From NCBI GenBank assembly GCA_001972305.1, contig BDDD01002684.1, positions 1 to 64,000 of the forward strand: a DNA stretch of 64,000 nucleotides. The letters run 5' to 3'. The notes beneath the pieces were generated by a model. It was not told the origin of the DNA and did not search any database. It was given only the letters and a program-made list of their open reading frames with translations. This DNA comes from Cephalotus follicularis. Taxonomy: Eukaryota; Streptophyta; Magnoliopsida; Oxalidales; Cephalotaceae. A program made the position numbers and the translations under genes. Below are positions 1 through 10,536 of this stretch, one piece after another; positions within the stretch are counted from its first letter, which is position 1; every line of letters starts with the position of its first letter.

Positions 1-426
1 GCTTAATTCAACGGAGTCTATCATACGATTTGTCGCAACGAACACACTTCGTATAGACCTAGCATGTCTACTCATACGTCTTGCCGCTGTTATCGTGCCA
101 TACTTCGTATAGACCTAGCATGTCTACTCATACGTCTTGTCATCACCGCCGCACTCCGTATAGACCTAGCTGCCGCTGATTATCAAGATATGATCGTTCA
201 ACTTCATGGAATTGTTCAATACAATCTATGGTGAGTTTCTAAACCCTAAAACCGCTTTTTAATTATATATTTTTTCTTAGTTTTTATTCATTAGTTTGAT
301 AGTTTATCTTGGTATACTTCACCTAGGTTGGATAGATTATAACTAGTTTACGTTTCCCTGCGTTCGACCCGTTACTGCATGATCCGTGCACTTGCGGCTA
401 TAAATTTTAAAACATTCTTTTTAACA
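1..426 (+). mobile_element. 3' end of an unassigned LTR element
   Basis: This stretch interrupts a Tekay-like LTR: from 427 the sequence follows the solo LTR at 3049-5660, while 1-426 does not. Around 355-410 it reads TTCCCTGCGTTCGACCC followed by GTGCACTTGCGG, wording I associate with the 3' ends of plant Tat/Athila-type gypsy LTRs or their non-autonomous derivatives. It appears to end in AACA at 423-426. The left part is outside the window, so the TSD cannot be checked and the family call is tentative. No coding potential is seen. Confidence 0.45.
48..170. repeat. Tandem repeat, period about 51-55 bp
   Basis: The block CGTATAGACCTAGC recurs at about 51, 106 and 157, with TGTCTACTCATACGTCTTG after the first two copies. 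Spacers differ between copies. It lies inside the unassigned element at the left edge and may continue outside the window. Confidence 0.75.
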
Positions 427-1129
427 GTGAACAGCGTTACACATACTGCCTGCATTTTTGTGGTCCCTTTATAGACTTACAGTACTATTAACTAGTCCTG
501 TTCGGACATTACTGTGCCCATTGATGTAGCCCTGGCCGGGCTACTACTGTATTGTTATTGCATACATATATTTTCATATATATGCCCCTACTGTTATTTT
601 ACTGTACTGTTAACTTATATATTTTTTCATATATATATATACAAGTATTTTCTACTGCACTGCATCATCTACGCATACATTTCATGACATGCATGTAATA
701 TTGGTCCCAAAGTACTCTTATGACTTAGCCGAGTGAGGACAAAGGCTAACCCCCTACTTTACATTGATGCAGTGGATCAGCTAGGGAATCAGCATGGATG
801 AAGTACAAGTTTTTTATAATGTTTTCACCAGGGGTTATGTCCCTTTGTGTGTTGTGTATCATATTTTCTGGTTCGCTAGACTTTTGATGTTATTGGATAA
901 TGTATTATAGATCACGCTCCATTTTGTGGGCTTTTAACAATGACAGACTTGTATTGAGTAGCGTGCAGTATGGGATGCACGATATATGTTTTCAGCTTAT
1001 GGGTTTTAATGCTTCCGCAACTGATATTTCATTTGAAAAAGTTAAATTTTATGGTTTTTGCATGAGCTGAATCTTAATGTTAATTGCCTTTACCACTTTA
1101 CGTGCGTTTATCGAAAGTGGGGTGCGGCA
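427..1129 (+). mobile_element. 3' part of a Tekay-like gypsy LTR (fragment)
   Basis: From about 430 this follows the solo LTR at 3049-5660 in order: GTAGCCCTGGCCGGG, a TTAGCC/GGCTAA hairpin (725-749), an AACCCCCTACTTTACA tract, a 'cttccgcaact' block, and an end reading GTGGGGTGCGGCA. The flank from 1130 (CTTTACTCC) matches gypsy1's 3' LTR at about 26134, where no insertion is present, so this LTR was inserted into gypsy1's 5' LTR. Its left end is outside the window; it may be a solo LTR or the end of a full element. Confidence 0.7.
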
Positions 1130-1289
1130 CTTTACTCCTACTGTGTATTGTTATAATGTTATGATAATAATGAATGCCCTGGCTAGGATTAGGTAAATGA
1201 TGTAAAGGTCGAATGACTGATATATATTTAATGGTCATTTATAATTCATGGGTATTTTGGATTTAGTGAATATTGTGTTTTGTTTTCAT

Positions 1290-2340
1290 ATGCTGATGGC
1301 GTCCTACTGCGCCGTGCCTACATCCGACCCTGCATGCGCCCAAGCAGAGACGACGCCCAAGTGTGAATAGGCATGCGCCGAGCAATGGGTCGTAGCACTC
1401 CATGCATGCATCCGTGCAGTGGTTCTTAGCACGCCACGCATGTACTGAGCATACCGAACAGTGCTCCCAAGTATGCAATGCCTTATGCCGAGCTCTCCAA
1501 CACAAGCGCTCCATGGCGTGGATCCTGCGCATGCCTAGAAATGCATCTCGAGCTCTATGGCGTGCCACCAGCCCATGCCTAGAAATGCGTCTAAGCTCCA
1601 TAGCATGCGTCCTGAGCTCCCTAGCATGTTCGTCCTGTGCATGCCGAGCATGTCGAGCGTCATGCCTGAGCTCTCCACTAGCATGCGTCCCGAGAATGCA
1701 ATGCCCTAAACCAAGCTCTCCAACACAGGTGTTTTGAGCATGCACCCCGAGCACACCAAGCAATGCACCCGAGCTCCCTATTGTCATGCGTCCAGAGCAT
1801 GCAATGACATGCACCCAAGCTCCCTATCACATGCATCCCGAGCATGCGTCTTGTGCATGCTAAGCATGAGCCCGAGCTCTCCATAGCATGAGCAAGTGTC
1901 TAAACATGTCGAGATGGTGCCTAAGCATGCCATGCATGCGTCAGAGCATACGCTCGTGCAATGCGTCCTCACCATGAATGCACCCGAGCATGCTGAGCAG
2001 TACATCCTGCAGAGACCGTGCCTAAGCATACCATGCCTACGTCTGAGCATGCATACGCTTGAGCATGCTAAGAAGTGCATCCTAGCACGCCATGACATGC
2101 GTCCAATCCATGCCAAGTTGTGCATCTTAGTACCCTGTAGCACGCATCCTTGCATGCTGAGCAGTGCATCCTAGTACGTTGTGACATGTGTCCAATGCAT
2201 TCCGAGCTCTGCGTCTTAGTACACTGTAGAAGGCATCCATGCATGTCGAGCAGTGCATCCTAGCACGCTATGACATGCATCCAATGCCTGCCGACCTGTG
2301 CGCCTTAGTAGGCTATAGCATGCACACCTGTGCCCGTCCA
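1290..2340. repeat. GC-rich CATGC minisatellite inside the gypsy1 5' LTR
   Basis: About 1 kb built from variants of GCATGCGTCCGAGC, GAGCTCCCTA and CATGCCGAGC in irregular order, with many SphI-like GCATGC cores. The same array is in the 3' LTR at 26290-27310. Open frames on both strands here (up to about 183 codons) come from the lack of stops in the repeat and are not genes. Confidence 0.85.
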
Positions 2341-3196
2341 ACTATAAGTACACGAAGAAGACTACTGTAATTAAGTGAAATAATGGTAATAAGAGAAAGG
2401 ATAAATGAATGTAGTTTGATGTAGTGAAGGCAGACCTCTCAGACAAATAGAAACGTAGTGTCACTGTAATGAGTAATGTAATGTAATGTACTAGGTCACC
2501 ATTGAGATGAACTAGTAAGGTTATTCCTGAGATGAACCAATGGGTCACCAAATGAGATGAACCAGGAGGGTCACCGAGATAACCCAAAGGATCACCAATT
2601 GAGATGAGCATAATGGATCACCAATTGATATGAGCCATAAATGTTAAATGAACGATACTATACAGTGTGATAGTGTTAAAGGTAATGTAAATGTTTATCT
2701 TCCTCTCATCTGCCTATAACGCCTAGAGTGAGTATATTGCTCTTCCTAAAGCTGAGGAATCCCAGGAACTGGTCTGCCTAAAATGAAATGTTTATCCCCT
2801 CTCGGCTCCTCTGCCTTTAACTTCTGGAGTGCATATTATTCTACTCCTTAAGTAGGGGATACCGAGGACGAATAGATCTAAATGATTGATAATGGTTCTA
2901 TGAATGTTCTGAATGCTTGTACTGTATGGTTGGTTATGTAATTGCATCTCTCATTGTATCCATGCTCATACTTTCTGCATGGCACTTCACATATGCATGG
3001 GTAGTAGTTCTTACACAACCAATGGTTGCTGACCCATTGCATTGTTATTGTAACGCCCAATAATTTCCTGATTGTAATATTTCAAATTATGATGTAATCA
3101 TTAAACTTGATTTAATGAGAATGTTGAGTTTTAGGCTCAAAGGATTCTTGCAAACCCTACTTATGACTTTGGAAATGGAATGTATATCTAAAACTT

Positions 3197-3350
3197 GAAA
3201 CGACGTTGTTCTGGGATAAAGACATCGACGTCTTTGGAAAAGACGTCGATGCGTTTGGGGAGTGAGGTGCACGCTGACTTCGAGAGAAGACCTCGACACC
3301 TTCTTACAAAAATAGAAAAGACATCGACGTCTAGTGAAAGACGTGGACGC
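3197..3350. repeat. TCGA-centred palindrome cluster (GACATCGACGTC type), 1
   Basis: Several copies of GACATCGACGTCTTT variants. The first pair forms an inverted repeat with 12-bp arms: CATCGACGTCTT at 3223-3234 and AAGACGTCGATG at 3240-3251. GACGTC is also the C-box form of the plant bZIP ACGT core. Confidence 0.8.
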
Positions 3351-4104
3351 CTTTGTGGAGAATGGCTTTCACGTTCTTCGTCGGCAGAGTAACATGCAAA
3401 GGGATTTTTATGGGACTTTACCAGACGCCTTTTCGAGTGTATTGTGACATGTTAATCACAATGGTGTGTTGTCTGGCATGTTCTGAAGCATGCCTCACAT
3501 GGAACATGCAAAGGAATCCTCACCTACAACCTGCAAAGGAAAGAATAGTTAAAGAATGCAAAAGAAATGCAGAAACAAGGTAGGTCGGAGAGGGTACGAA
3601 TGTGGCAGTTAAATGCCAGGAGAGGAATGTCGGGGGGGGAGACATCTGCATAAGAATAACCCTCCCCACTTATCTCTCTCATTTTATAACACCAGAAAAA
3701 AAAGGGAAGAGATAAAAACAGTGTGTGTGTGTTCCACCATTGTTGAGCTTGGAGATTGGAACTTGGACCTTGGAATCACTGGTGCATCTACGGGACAGAC
3801 CTAGGGAGGCTGCTGTGACCTGTTTGGATACTAAAAGAGGTGGACTTCGGTTTCTAACTTGAAGCCAGAGGTAGGGGAAATCCATACTGAAATTTCGAGT
3901 TTAATATCCATGCATGATTTATGATTTTTAATGTGTAAAAATGCATGATTCTTGGATTGATATTGTTACTGGATTGATGCCATGGTATGCTAGATATGTT
4001 TGGAGTATCTGCATGTTGGTTTCTTGCTATGAAAACCTGTTATTATGCATGATTATGGTTTATTGAGGCCACTGTTTGATATGTCGTGAGGTAGAAGACG
4101 ACTA

Positions 4105-4380
4105 CCGTTGGAAAAGACATCGACTCCTTTTAGAATAACATCGACGTCTTTCAGTTTTTGCCTTATTACTGATTGAAAGGGATCGACGTCTTTGAAAAGA
4201 CATCGACGCCATTATATTATACACTGTCGTTTTGAGGTTCCAGTCCTTGAACGTCGACGTGTGAGGAACGGACATCGACGTCTTCTGAAGAAGAACGCGC
4301 TGACACTGAGACTTGGACATCGACGCCTGACGTGAAAGACATCGACGCCTTTGGGGAAGACGTCGACGTCTTTGTTTCTG
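4105..4380. repeat. TCGA-centred palindrome cluster (GACATCGACGTC type), 2
   Basis: About nine more copies of ACATCGACGYCTTT variants in the same solo LTR, in both relative orientations, some separated only by a GAAA or GGGG spacer so that neighbours can pair as hairpins. Confidence 0.8.
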
Positions 4381-6002
4381 TTTGGAGTTCTCTTCATCTA
4401 ATGATATGAAACGATCCCGGTTCCTGTTAGGATACATTTGAGCATATGTATGCATTGCATATGCACTGTTTACTGCCTGATTGTGTACTGTTTGTAAATT
4501 GTTTGTTATTTCTAAAGTATTAATACTTAGAAATGCATATATGAACTCGGAATAGGATATTTTGAGTACGGAAATATGTATTGATTAAATAACGTATTTT
4601 CAACTGATTGGATAAACAATTTACACTACTGAAACTATTTGCTAAGATTTTCTACTAAAAATACCTATTTTCAAATGTTGTCAATTTTGGAAACATTTTG
4701 GAAAACAACTGCCTGTTGTCGATCAAATCGATCATTACTGTTTACTGTACTGTTACTGTTTGAATTCACTGTTTCCTTTATGAATTGCTATGTGATTGTG
4801 TTTGAGCTACTAGTTGCATGGCGGAGGTTGCCAGCGATGACTAGTGGTAGGGTTGTACCTAGGGGCCTGGAGCATGGCTAGGTGACTCACTGTACTGTTG
4901 CCTCGCTCGGTTGCTCTATGTGGGGATTGAAGTGGGAGTGTAGCGTGGGGCCAGGAGTTGGCGGCGCTATAACTGTTATTATGGTCCTATGTGGACATAC
5001 TGTACTGTACTGTTTACGGGTCCTTTACGGACATTATTGTGATTTTGATGTAGCCCTGGCCGGGTTACTACTGTACTGTTACTGTACACATATTTCTTAT
5101 ATATGTAACACTGATATTTTACTGTACTGATATACGCATTTTCATATATGTATAAACTGGGTCTCCACTGCACTGCATCATTTATGCATTCATATCATGA
5201 CATGCATCATGTTGATCCCGAATTACTGTTACGACTTAGCCAAGTGAGGACAAAGGCTAACCCCCCTACTTTACAGATTGATGCAGTGGACTCTTGGATC
5301 GGCATGGATGGAGATCAAACTGTTATATTCTTGATCTTGTTATTTTTCTGTTTGTTCGAACCTTTATGAATTTATGGTTTTTTGAATATACCATTGTAAT
5401 GGTATTGTTTATGAAGGAATATTATATTGTACTGTAATTTCACGCTCCGTTTTATGGGCGATTAACACTGTGATAACTTGTATTTGCGTAGCGTGTGGTA
5501 TGGGACGCACGTTACGAGTTTACGGCTTATGAACTTCTTATGCTTCCGCAACTGTTATCCTTGGAAAAGTTTTAAATTCTATGGTTTTTACATAAGCAGT
5601 ATTTTATGTTAATTGCCTTTACCGCTTTTATATCGCGTTTTCTATAAACGGGGTGTGACAGTTATGTAATGGGTCAGGTTCAGGAGATGTTATGCAGCAA
5701 GCAGAGGATTGAAACACTGAGTAAGTCTCCTCCTTCCAGTTGCAGTTCGATGACCCACGAGTATAAAGATAAGATTGTATATTGTTAATGACCTACCGGT
5801 TTGTGGCAGAGCTAACCTTGGACCGTATTGTATAATATTGGGTTTTATCCACATGAATTATTATTATTTGGATTTTCCGCATGCATTATGGTGTTATAAA
5901 TTGTTTTAAATTAATCCGCTGAATGTTGATATATGGAATAGTACTGCTCGTGGTGCGTCAAGCCTTGGGGGATTGACCCTTGGGGTTTTGGGAGTTACAG
6001 TT

Positions 6003-6014
6003 TGGTATCAGAGC
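6003..6014 (+). other. Primer-binding site of gypsy1 (initiator tRNA-Met)
   Basis: TGGTATCAGAGC lies three bases after the LTR end at 5999. This is the standard plant site complementary to the 3' end of initiator tRNA-Met, used to start minus-strand DNA. Confidence 0.93.
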
Positions 6015-6124
6015 GCCAAGTTCATCTATGATGGGAATACCAGTATAGTGTCTTTGTCGAGTAAAGTTAATTGTATGTGGATAAGATAAGTGGATATTAA
6101 CCCTTTGATCTTACACAAGGTATA

Positions 6125-7523
6125 AAATTGGACGATCGTCGAAGTAGAACTGCATGAGGAGCGAGAATCAAGCCATCGATTAGACGTACTCGAACAAATA
6201 GAGATGCAGAAGGAGTTAATCTTGCTGAAGAGGCAGAAGCTGCAGCTTCTGATCGACATGAGTCTAGGGGCATAATGAGAAGGATGCGGGCGATGATGGC
6301 CTAGATGAATGAGTTCATGCAGCATCATGCGATTGCATCAGAACAAACCTCAGCCACCAGATCTGATAGACGTGCCACTGATGCACCTGAATAGCCCCCA
6401 GCTGCAAGAACCCTCAGGTGTACAGTGACAGTAGGAAGATCGGTGGATCAACCTACACGAGTAGAAGATCCTTTGGTCAGGTTTCTGAGACTGAATCATC
6501 TAGTGTTTACAGGGTACTTATATGCAATTGCAGTTGAGAGATGGTTAATACAAATTGAGAAGATTTGTAGAGTCTTGGAATGTTCTGACTCTCAGAAGAT
6601 ACTCACACACATATATGCTGCAAGGCGAAGCAGATCACTGGTGGAAAATAATTGAAGACTCATGGGAACCATTAGGGATAGCAAGATCATGGGAAAAATT
6701 TAAAGAAGAATTTAATGAACAGTACTATCCCGAAGTTGAAATGCTCAAAAGAGAAACCGAGTTTCTTAAGCTGGCTTAAGGTGACATGTGAGTGGCCCAG
6801 TATGAGGCCGAGTTTGTTGAATTGCCAAGGGTAGCTCCACATATGGTTGATACTGAAACGAGAAAGGCCAAGAAATTTCTTATCCGCCTCTAACCTGATA
6901 TCAAACAACAACTGGTACCTCTACGACTGAGATCCATCCTTGAAGTGTCTAACAGGGCCAGAAACATAGAAGTTGTGACTAATGAAATACATAAATTGAG
7001 AATCCAAACCGATAATAAGAGATCGGTTTCTCCAGGAGGACAATCTGGTAGAAATTCTGGAGGTAGTAATAAATCCCTGAGATCGAGGTACAGCAGTAGC
7101 CCCGGTCAGAGTGGATCCTCACGCAATACTGGCAGTCCAGCTGGTCCTTCCAAATTTGGGAGATAGCAGAGAAGGAGAGGTCGTGGCTCTCGATGAAGAG
7201 ATCGGGGATTATTGTCACCGTAGAGGAGTGATTCTAGACTTGCTGACTCTAACAGTCAGGCCTCTTATGAACCATGCATACATTGTCAGCGCACAAATCA
7301 TGCCTCTGACGATTGTTGGTGGAAAGCTAGAAATTGTATGGTATGCGAAGCTATAGATCATAAAGTTGCAGAATGTCCTTATGGAAGGTACAGTTATGGA
7401 AATTAGCCAGGACCGAGTGTGGCTGCACAATAGGAAGGTTCTCAACATAATCGTAATTCTGGACAGCAACGACAGGGTCGTCCTAGCAATAGCTTAGGAT
7501 GAGGAGACCGTGGAAAGCAATCA
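6125..7523 (+). pseudogene. gypsy1 gag, broken
   Basis: Gag is the capsid and nucleocapsid protein that packages element RNA. Recognisable in order: a degenerate N-terminus after 6125 (the expected ATG is not intact), the retrotransposon gag core with LQGEADHWW at about 6615, EEFNEQYYPEVE near 6710, RKAKKFL near 6865, a Ser/Gly-rich linker (7020-7160), and two CX2CX4HX4C zinc knuckles, CIHCQRTNHASDDC (7275-7316) and CMVCEAIDHKVAEC (from about 7335). In-frame stops such as AAT-TAG-CCA near 7405 and CGA-TGA-AGA near 7194 look like CAG-to-TAG and CGA-to-TGA changes, as expected from decay of methylated cytosines. No functional Gag can be made. Confidence 0.85.
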
Positions 7524-10194
7524 ATGGGATCAACACCTGCGGTACAAGGTAGGGTGTATGCTTTGGATAAGCAAACTGCTGAGGGATCTCCCTCGATTAT
7601 TGGAGGTACGGTTTACATGTTTCATTGTAAAGCACAAGTTCTTATAAACTCCAGCTCATCTCATTCTTACATTGCACTGCATTTTATGAAACATCTGAGT
7701 ATGGAGCCAGAGCCATTGCCATTTGTTATTGGGAGAGTCTGTTACCTCCGAATGGGTGTGTAAATCTTGTGCTATTGATATCGATGGACATATCCTATTG
7801 TCAGATCTGATAATGTTGCTATTGAGTGAATTTGATGTGAGTTTGGGAATGGACTGGTTATCGGCACACTATGATGTTGTGGACTGTAATAGGAAGGTCG
7901 TAACCTTCCATGTGCAAGAACAGTCTCGCTTTCAATTTATTGGAACCTTGGAATGTGAACCGATTCAAATGATATCTGCTATACAGATTGACAGACTCTT
8001 AAGGAAATGTTGTGACGCTTATCAGGCACATATTGTGGATAGTAAGAGATGGGTGCCAAAGTTAAATGATGTTCCAGTGGTATGTGAATACCCGTATGTG
8101 TTCCCGAAAGAATTGACATCTCTTCCTCCCGATAGAGACGTAGAGTTTGCTATAGACCTTCTAACTGGGACAACACCTGTATCGAGAGCTCCTTACCGAA
8201 TGGCTCCCCCTGAATTAAAGGAATTGAAAGCACAACTGTAGGAGTTACTCGATAAAGGTTTCATTTGACCGAGCGTGACTCCGTGGGGAGCGTCGGTCTG
8301 ATTTGTTAAGAAAAAGCATGGATCATTACGAATGTACAATGATTATCGGCAGCTTAATAAAGTAACTGTCAAGAACAAATATCCGTTGCCCAATATTGAC
8401 GAGTTATTTGATCAGCTGAAAGGATCGACAGTATTCTCCAAGCTAGACTTGAGATCCGGATATCATCAGCTCAAGGTCAGAAAGGAAGACATCCCTAAAA
8501 CTGCTTTTAGATCACAGTATGGGCATTATGAATTTGTAGTTATGCCATTTGGGGTGACTAATGCCCTGCTGCATTTATGAGTTTGATGAATCAAGTGTTC
8601 GGTCCATATCTTGATCAATTTATCGTAGTTTTCATTGACGATATCATGGTATATTCAAAGACAATGGAAGAGCCTGGAGAACATGCACACTTGGCACTGT
8701 AAACTCTTCAAGATCATCGGTTATATGCCAAGTTCAGTAAATGTGAATTCTGGTTGTCAAAGGTAGCTTTCCTTGGCCATATCATATCTAGGTACGGTTA
8801 TGGCAATTAGCCAGGACAGAGTGCGGCTTCACAATAGGAAGGTTCTCAACATAATCGTAATTCTGGACAGCAACGACAGGGTCATCCTAGCAATAGCTTA
8901 GGATGAGGAGACCGTGGAAAGCAATCAATGGGATCAACAACTACGGTACAAGGTAGGGTGTATGCTTTGGATAAGCAAACTGCTACGGGATCTCCCTCGA
9001 TTATTGGAGGTACGGTTTACATGTTTCATTGTAAAGCACAAGTTCTTATAAACTCCGGCTCATCTCATTCTTACATTGCACTGCATTTTATGAAACATCT
9101 GAGTATGGAGGCAGAGCCATTGCCATTTGTTATTGGGAGAGTCTGTTACCTCCGAATGGGTGTGTAAATCTTGTGCTATTGATATCGATGGGCATATCCT
9201 ATTATCAAATCTGATAATGTTGCTATTGAGTGAATTTGATGTGAGTTTGGGAATGGACTGGTTATCGACACACTATCCTGTTGTGGACTGTAACAGGAAG
9301 GTCGTAACCTTCCATGTGCCAGAACAGTCTCCCTTTCAATTTATTGGAACCTTGGAATGTGAACCGATTCAAATGATATCTGCTATACAGATTGACAGAC
9401 TCTTAAGGAAATGTTGTGACGCTTATCTGGCACGTATTGTGGATAGTAAGAGATGGGTGCCAAAGTTAAATGATGTTCCAGTGGTATGTGAATACCCGGA
9501 CGTGTTCCCGAAAGAATTGACGTCTCTTCCTCCCGATAGAGATGTAGAGTGTGCTATAGACCTTCTACCTGGGACAACACCTATATCGAGAGCTCCATAC
9601 CGAATGGCTCCCCCTGAATTAAAGGAATTGAAAGCACAACTGTAGGAGTTACTCGATAAAGGTTTCATTTGACCGAGCGTGTCTCTGTGGGGAGCGTCGG
9701 TCTGATTTGTTAAGAAAAAGCATGGATCATTACGAATGTACAATGATTATCGGCAGCTTAATAAAGTAACTGTCAAGAACAAATATCCGTTGCCCAATAT
9801 TGACGAGTTATTTGATCAACTGAAAGGATCGACAGTATTCTCCAAGCTAGACTTGAGATCCGGATATCATCCGCTCAAGTTCAGAAAGGAAGACATCCCT
9901 AAAACTGCTTTTAGATCACGGCATGGGCATTATGAATTTGTAGTTATGCCATTTGGGGTGACTAATGCCCTGCTGCATTTATGAGTTTGATAAATCAAGT
10001 GTTCGGTCCATATCTTGATCGATTTATTGTAGTTTTCATTGATGATATCATGGTATATTCAAAGACAATGGAAGAGCCTGAAGAACATGCACACTTGGCA
10101 CTGCAAACTCTTCAAGATCATCGATTATATGCCAAGTTCAGTAAATGTGAATTCTGGTTGTCAAAGGTAGCTTTCCTTGGCCATATCATATCTA
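7387..10194 (+). repeat. Tandem duplication, 2 x 1404 bp, of the gag end-PR-RT segment
   Basis: Unit 1 (7387-8790) and unit 2 (8791-10194) align with a constant offset of 1404 bases, for example the MGST start at 7524 and 8928 and the catalytic FIDD codons at 8631 and 10035. The join lies inside RT, where unit 1's CATATCTA runs into the GGTACGGTTATGG of the end of gag. Short similarity (CTAG..ACGGTT) at the breakpoint suggests slippage or unequal exchange. Both units share stops and a one-base deletion. Confidence 0.92.
7524..8790 (+). pseudogene. gypsy1 protease-RT, duplicate copy 1, broken
   Basis: Protease matures the polyprotein; RT copies element RNA into DNA. The protease region reads LINSSSSHSYIAL near 7641: the catalytic aspartate of the family D-S/T-G motif is Asn (codon 7647-7649) and Gly is Ser. 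The pre-RT linker has FDVSLGMDWL. RT motifs follow: LPPDRDVEFAIDLL, APYRMAPPELKEL, a stop at 8239, [39 protein letters not shown], then a one-base loss at about 8570 shifts the frame. FIDDIMVYS, with both catalytic aspartates, follows in another frame at 8631. The copy ends at the duplication join, without the RT thumb. Confidence 0.87.
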
Positions 10195-10536
10195 GTGACG
10201 GTTTGTCAGTTGATCCGTCCAAAATATAGGCAATAAAGGATTGCAAGTGACCAACTAATGTAACGGAAATAAGAAGCTTTTTAGGCTTAGCAGGCTATTA
10301 CAGCCGCTTCGTTGAAGGTTTTTCTCATATAGCTACACCTCTGGCACGGTTGACGCAGAAGAATGTCGCATTCATATGGGATGAACAGTGTGAATGGAGC
10401 TTTCTGGAGCTGAAGCGTCGTTTGACTTCTGCGCAAATCTTGGCCTTACCAGAAGGTAGTGAAGGTTTTGTGATATACAATGATGCATCAGGCAATGGCT
10501 TGGGATGTGTCATCATGCAGGATGGGAAGGTGATCG
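8928..10536 (+). pseudogene. gypsy1 protease-RT and start of RNase H, copy 2, broken
   Basis: Second copy of the 1404-bp unit, continuing into the rest of RT ([18 protein letters not shown], then RSFLGLAGYYSRFVEGFS near 10275) and the first RNase H strands (ALPEGSEGFVIYNDASGNG, about 10447-10505). Protease reads LINSGSSHSYIAL, again with Asn for the catalytic Asp (9051-9053), but keeps Gly. It shares with copy 1 the TAG near 9643, the TGA near 9670 and the frame break near 9975. Reading stops at 10536 because copia1 is inserted after ...QDGKVI; the RNase H frame resumes at 23882 with [11 protein letters not shown], so this join was intact before the insertion. Confidence 0.88.

Larger units (their letters stand above)
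3049..5660 (+). mobile_element. Solo LTR, Tekay-like gypsy, 2612 bp (TSD GTTAT)
   Basis: It begins TGTAACGCCC and ends GGGGTGTGACA. The 5-bp duplication GTTAT is at 3044-3048 and 5661-5665. The paralogous 3' LTR of gypsy1 (27990-28020) shows the site without the insertion, which confirms both ends. There is no primer site, gag or pol inside, so it is a solo LTR left by LTR-LTR recombination. It contains two clusters of TCGA-centred palindromes, a TATA-like CATTTTATAAC near 3682, a TTAGCC/GGCTAA hairpin at 5236-5260 and a pyrimidine tract ending TTTACAG at about 5275. Confidence 0.93.
1130..5999 (+). repeat. 5' LTR of gypsy1, split by a solo LTR at 3049-5660
   Basis: The parts 1130-3048 and 5666-5999 match the 3' LTR (26134-28317) in order. 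They end in GGGAGTTACA just before the primer site. The first ~460 bp of the LTR, seen in the 3' copy from 25673, lie left of the window beyond the Tekay-like insertion. The segment contains a GC-rich minisatellite, then repeats built on GAGATGAACCA (2500-2640), then a hairpin whose loop took the solo LTR. Confidence 0.85.

Noticed and set aside
1263..1814. 183-codon frame on the minus strand, and similar ones at 26303-26879
   Set aside because: Produced by the CATGC minisatellite of the gypsy1 LTR; frames on both strands are open and the two LTR copies do not keep the same one.
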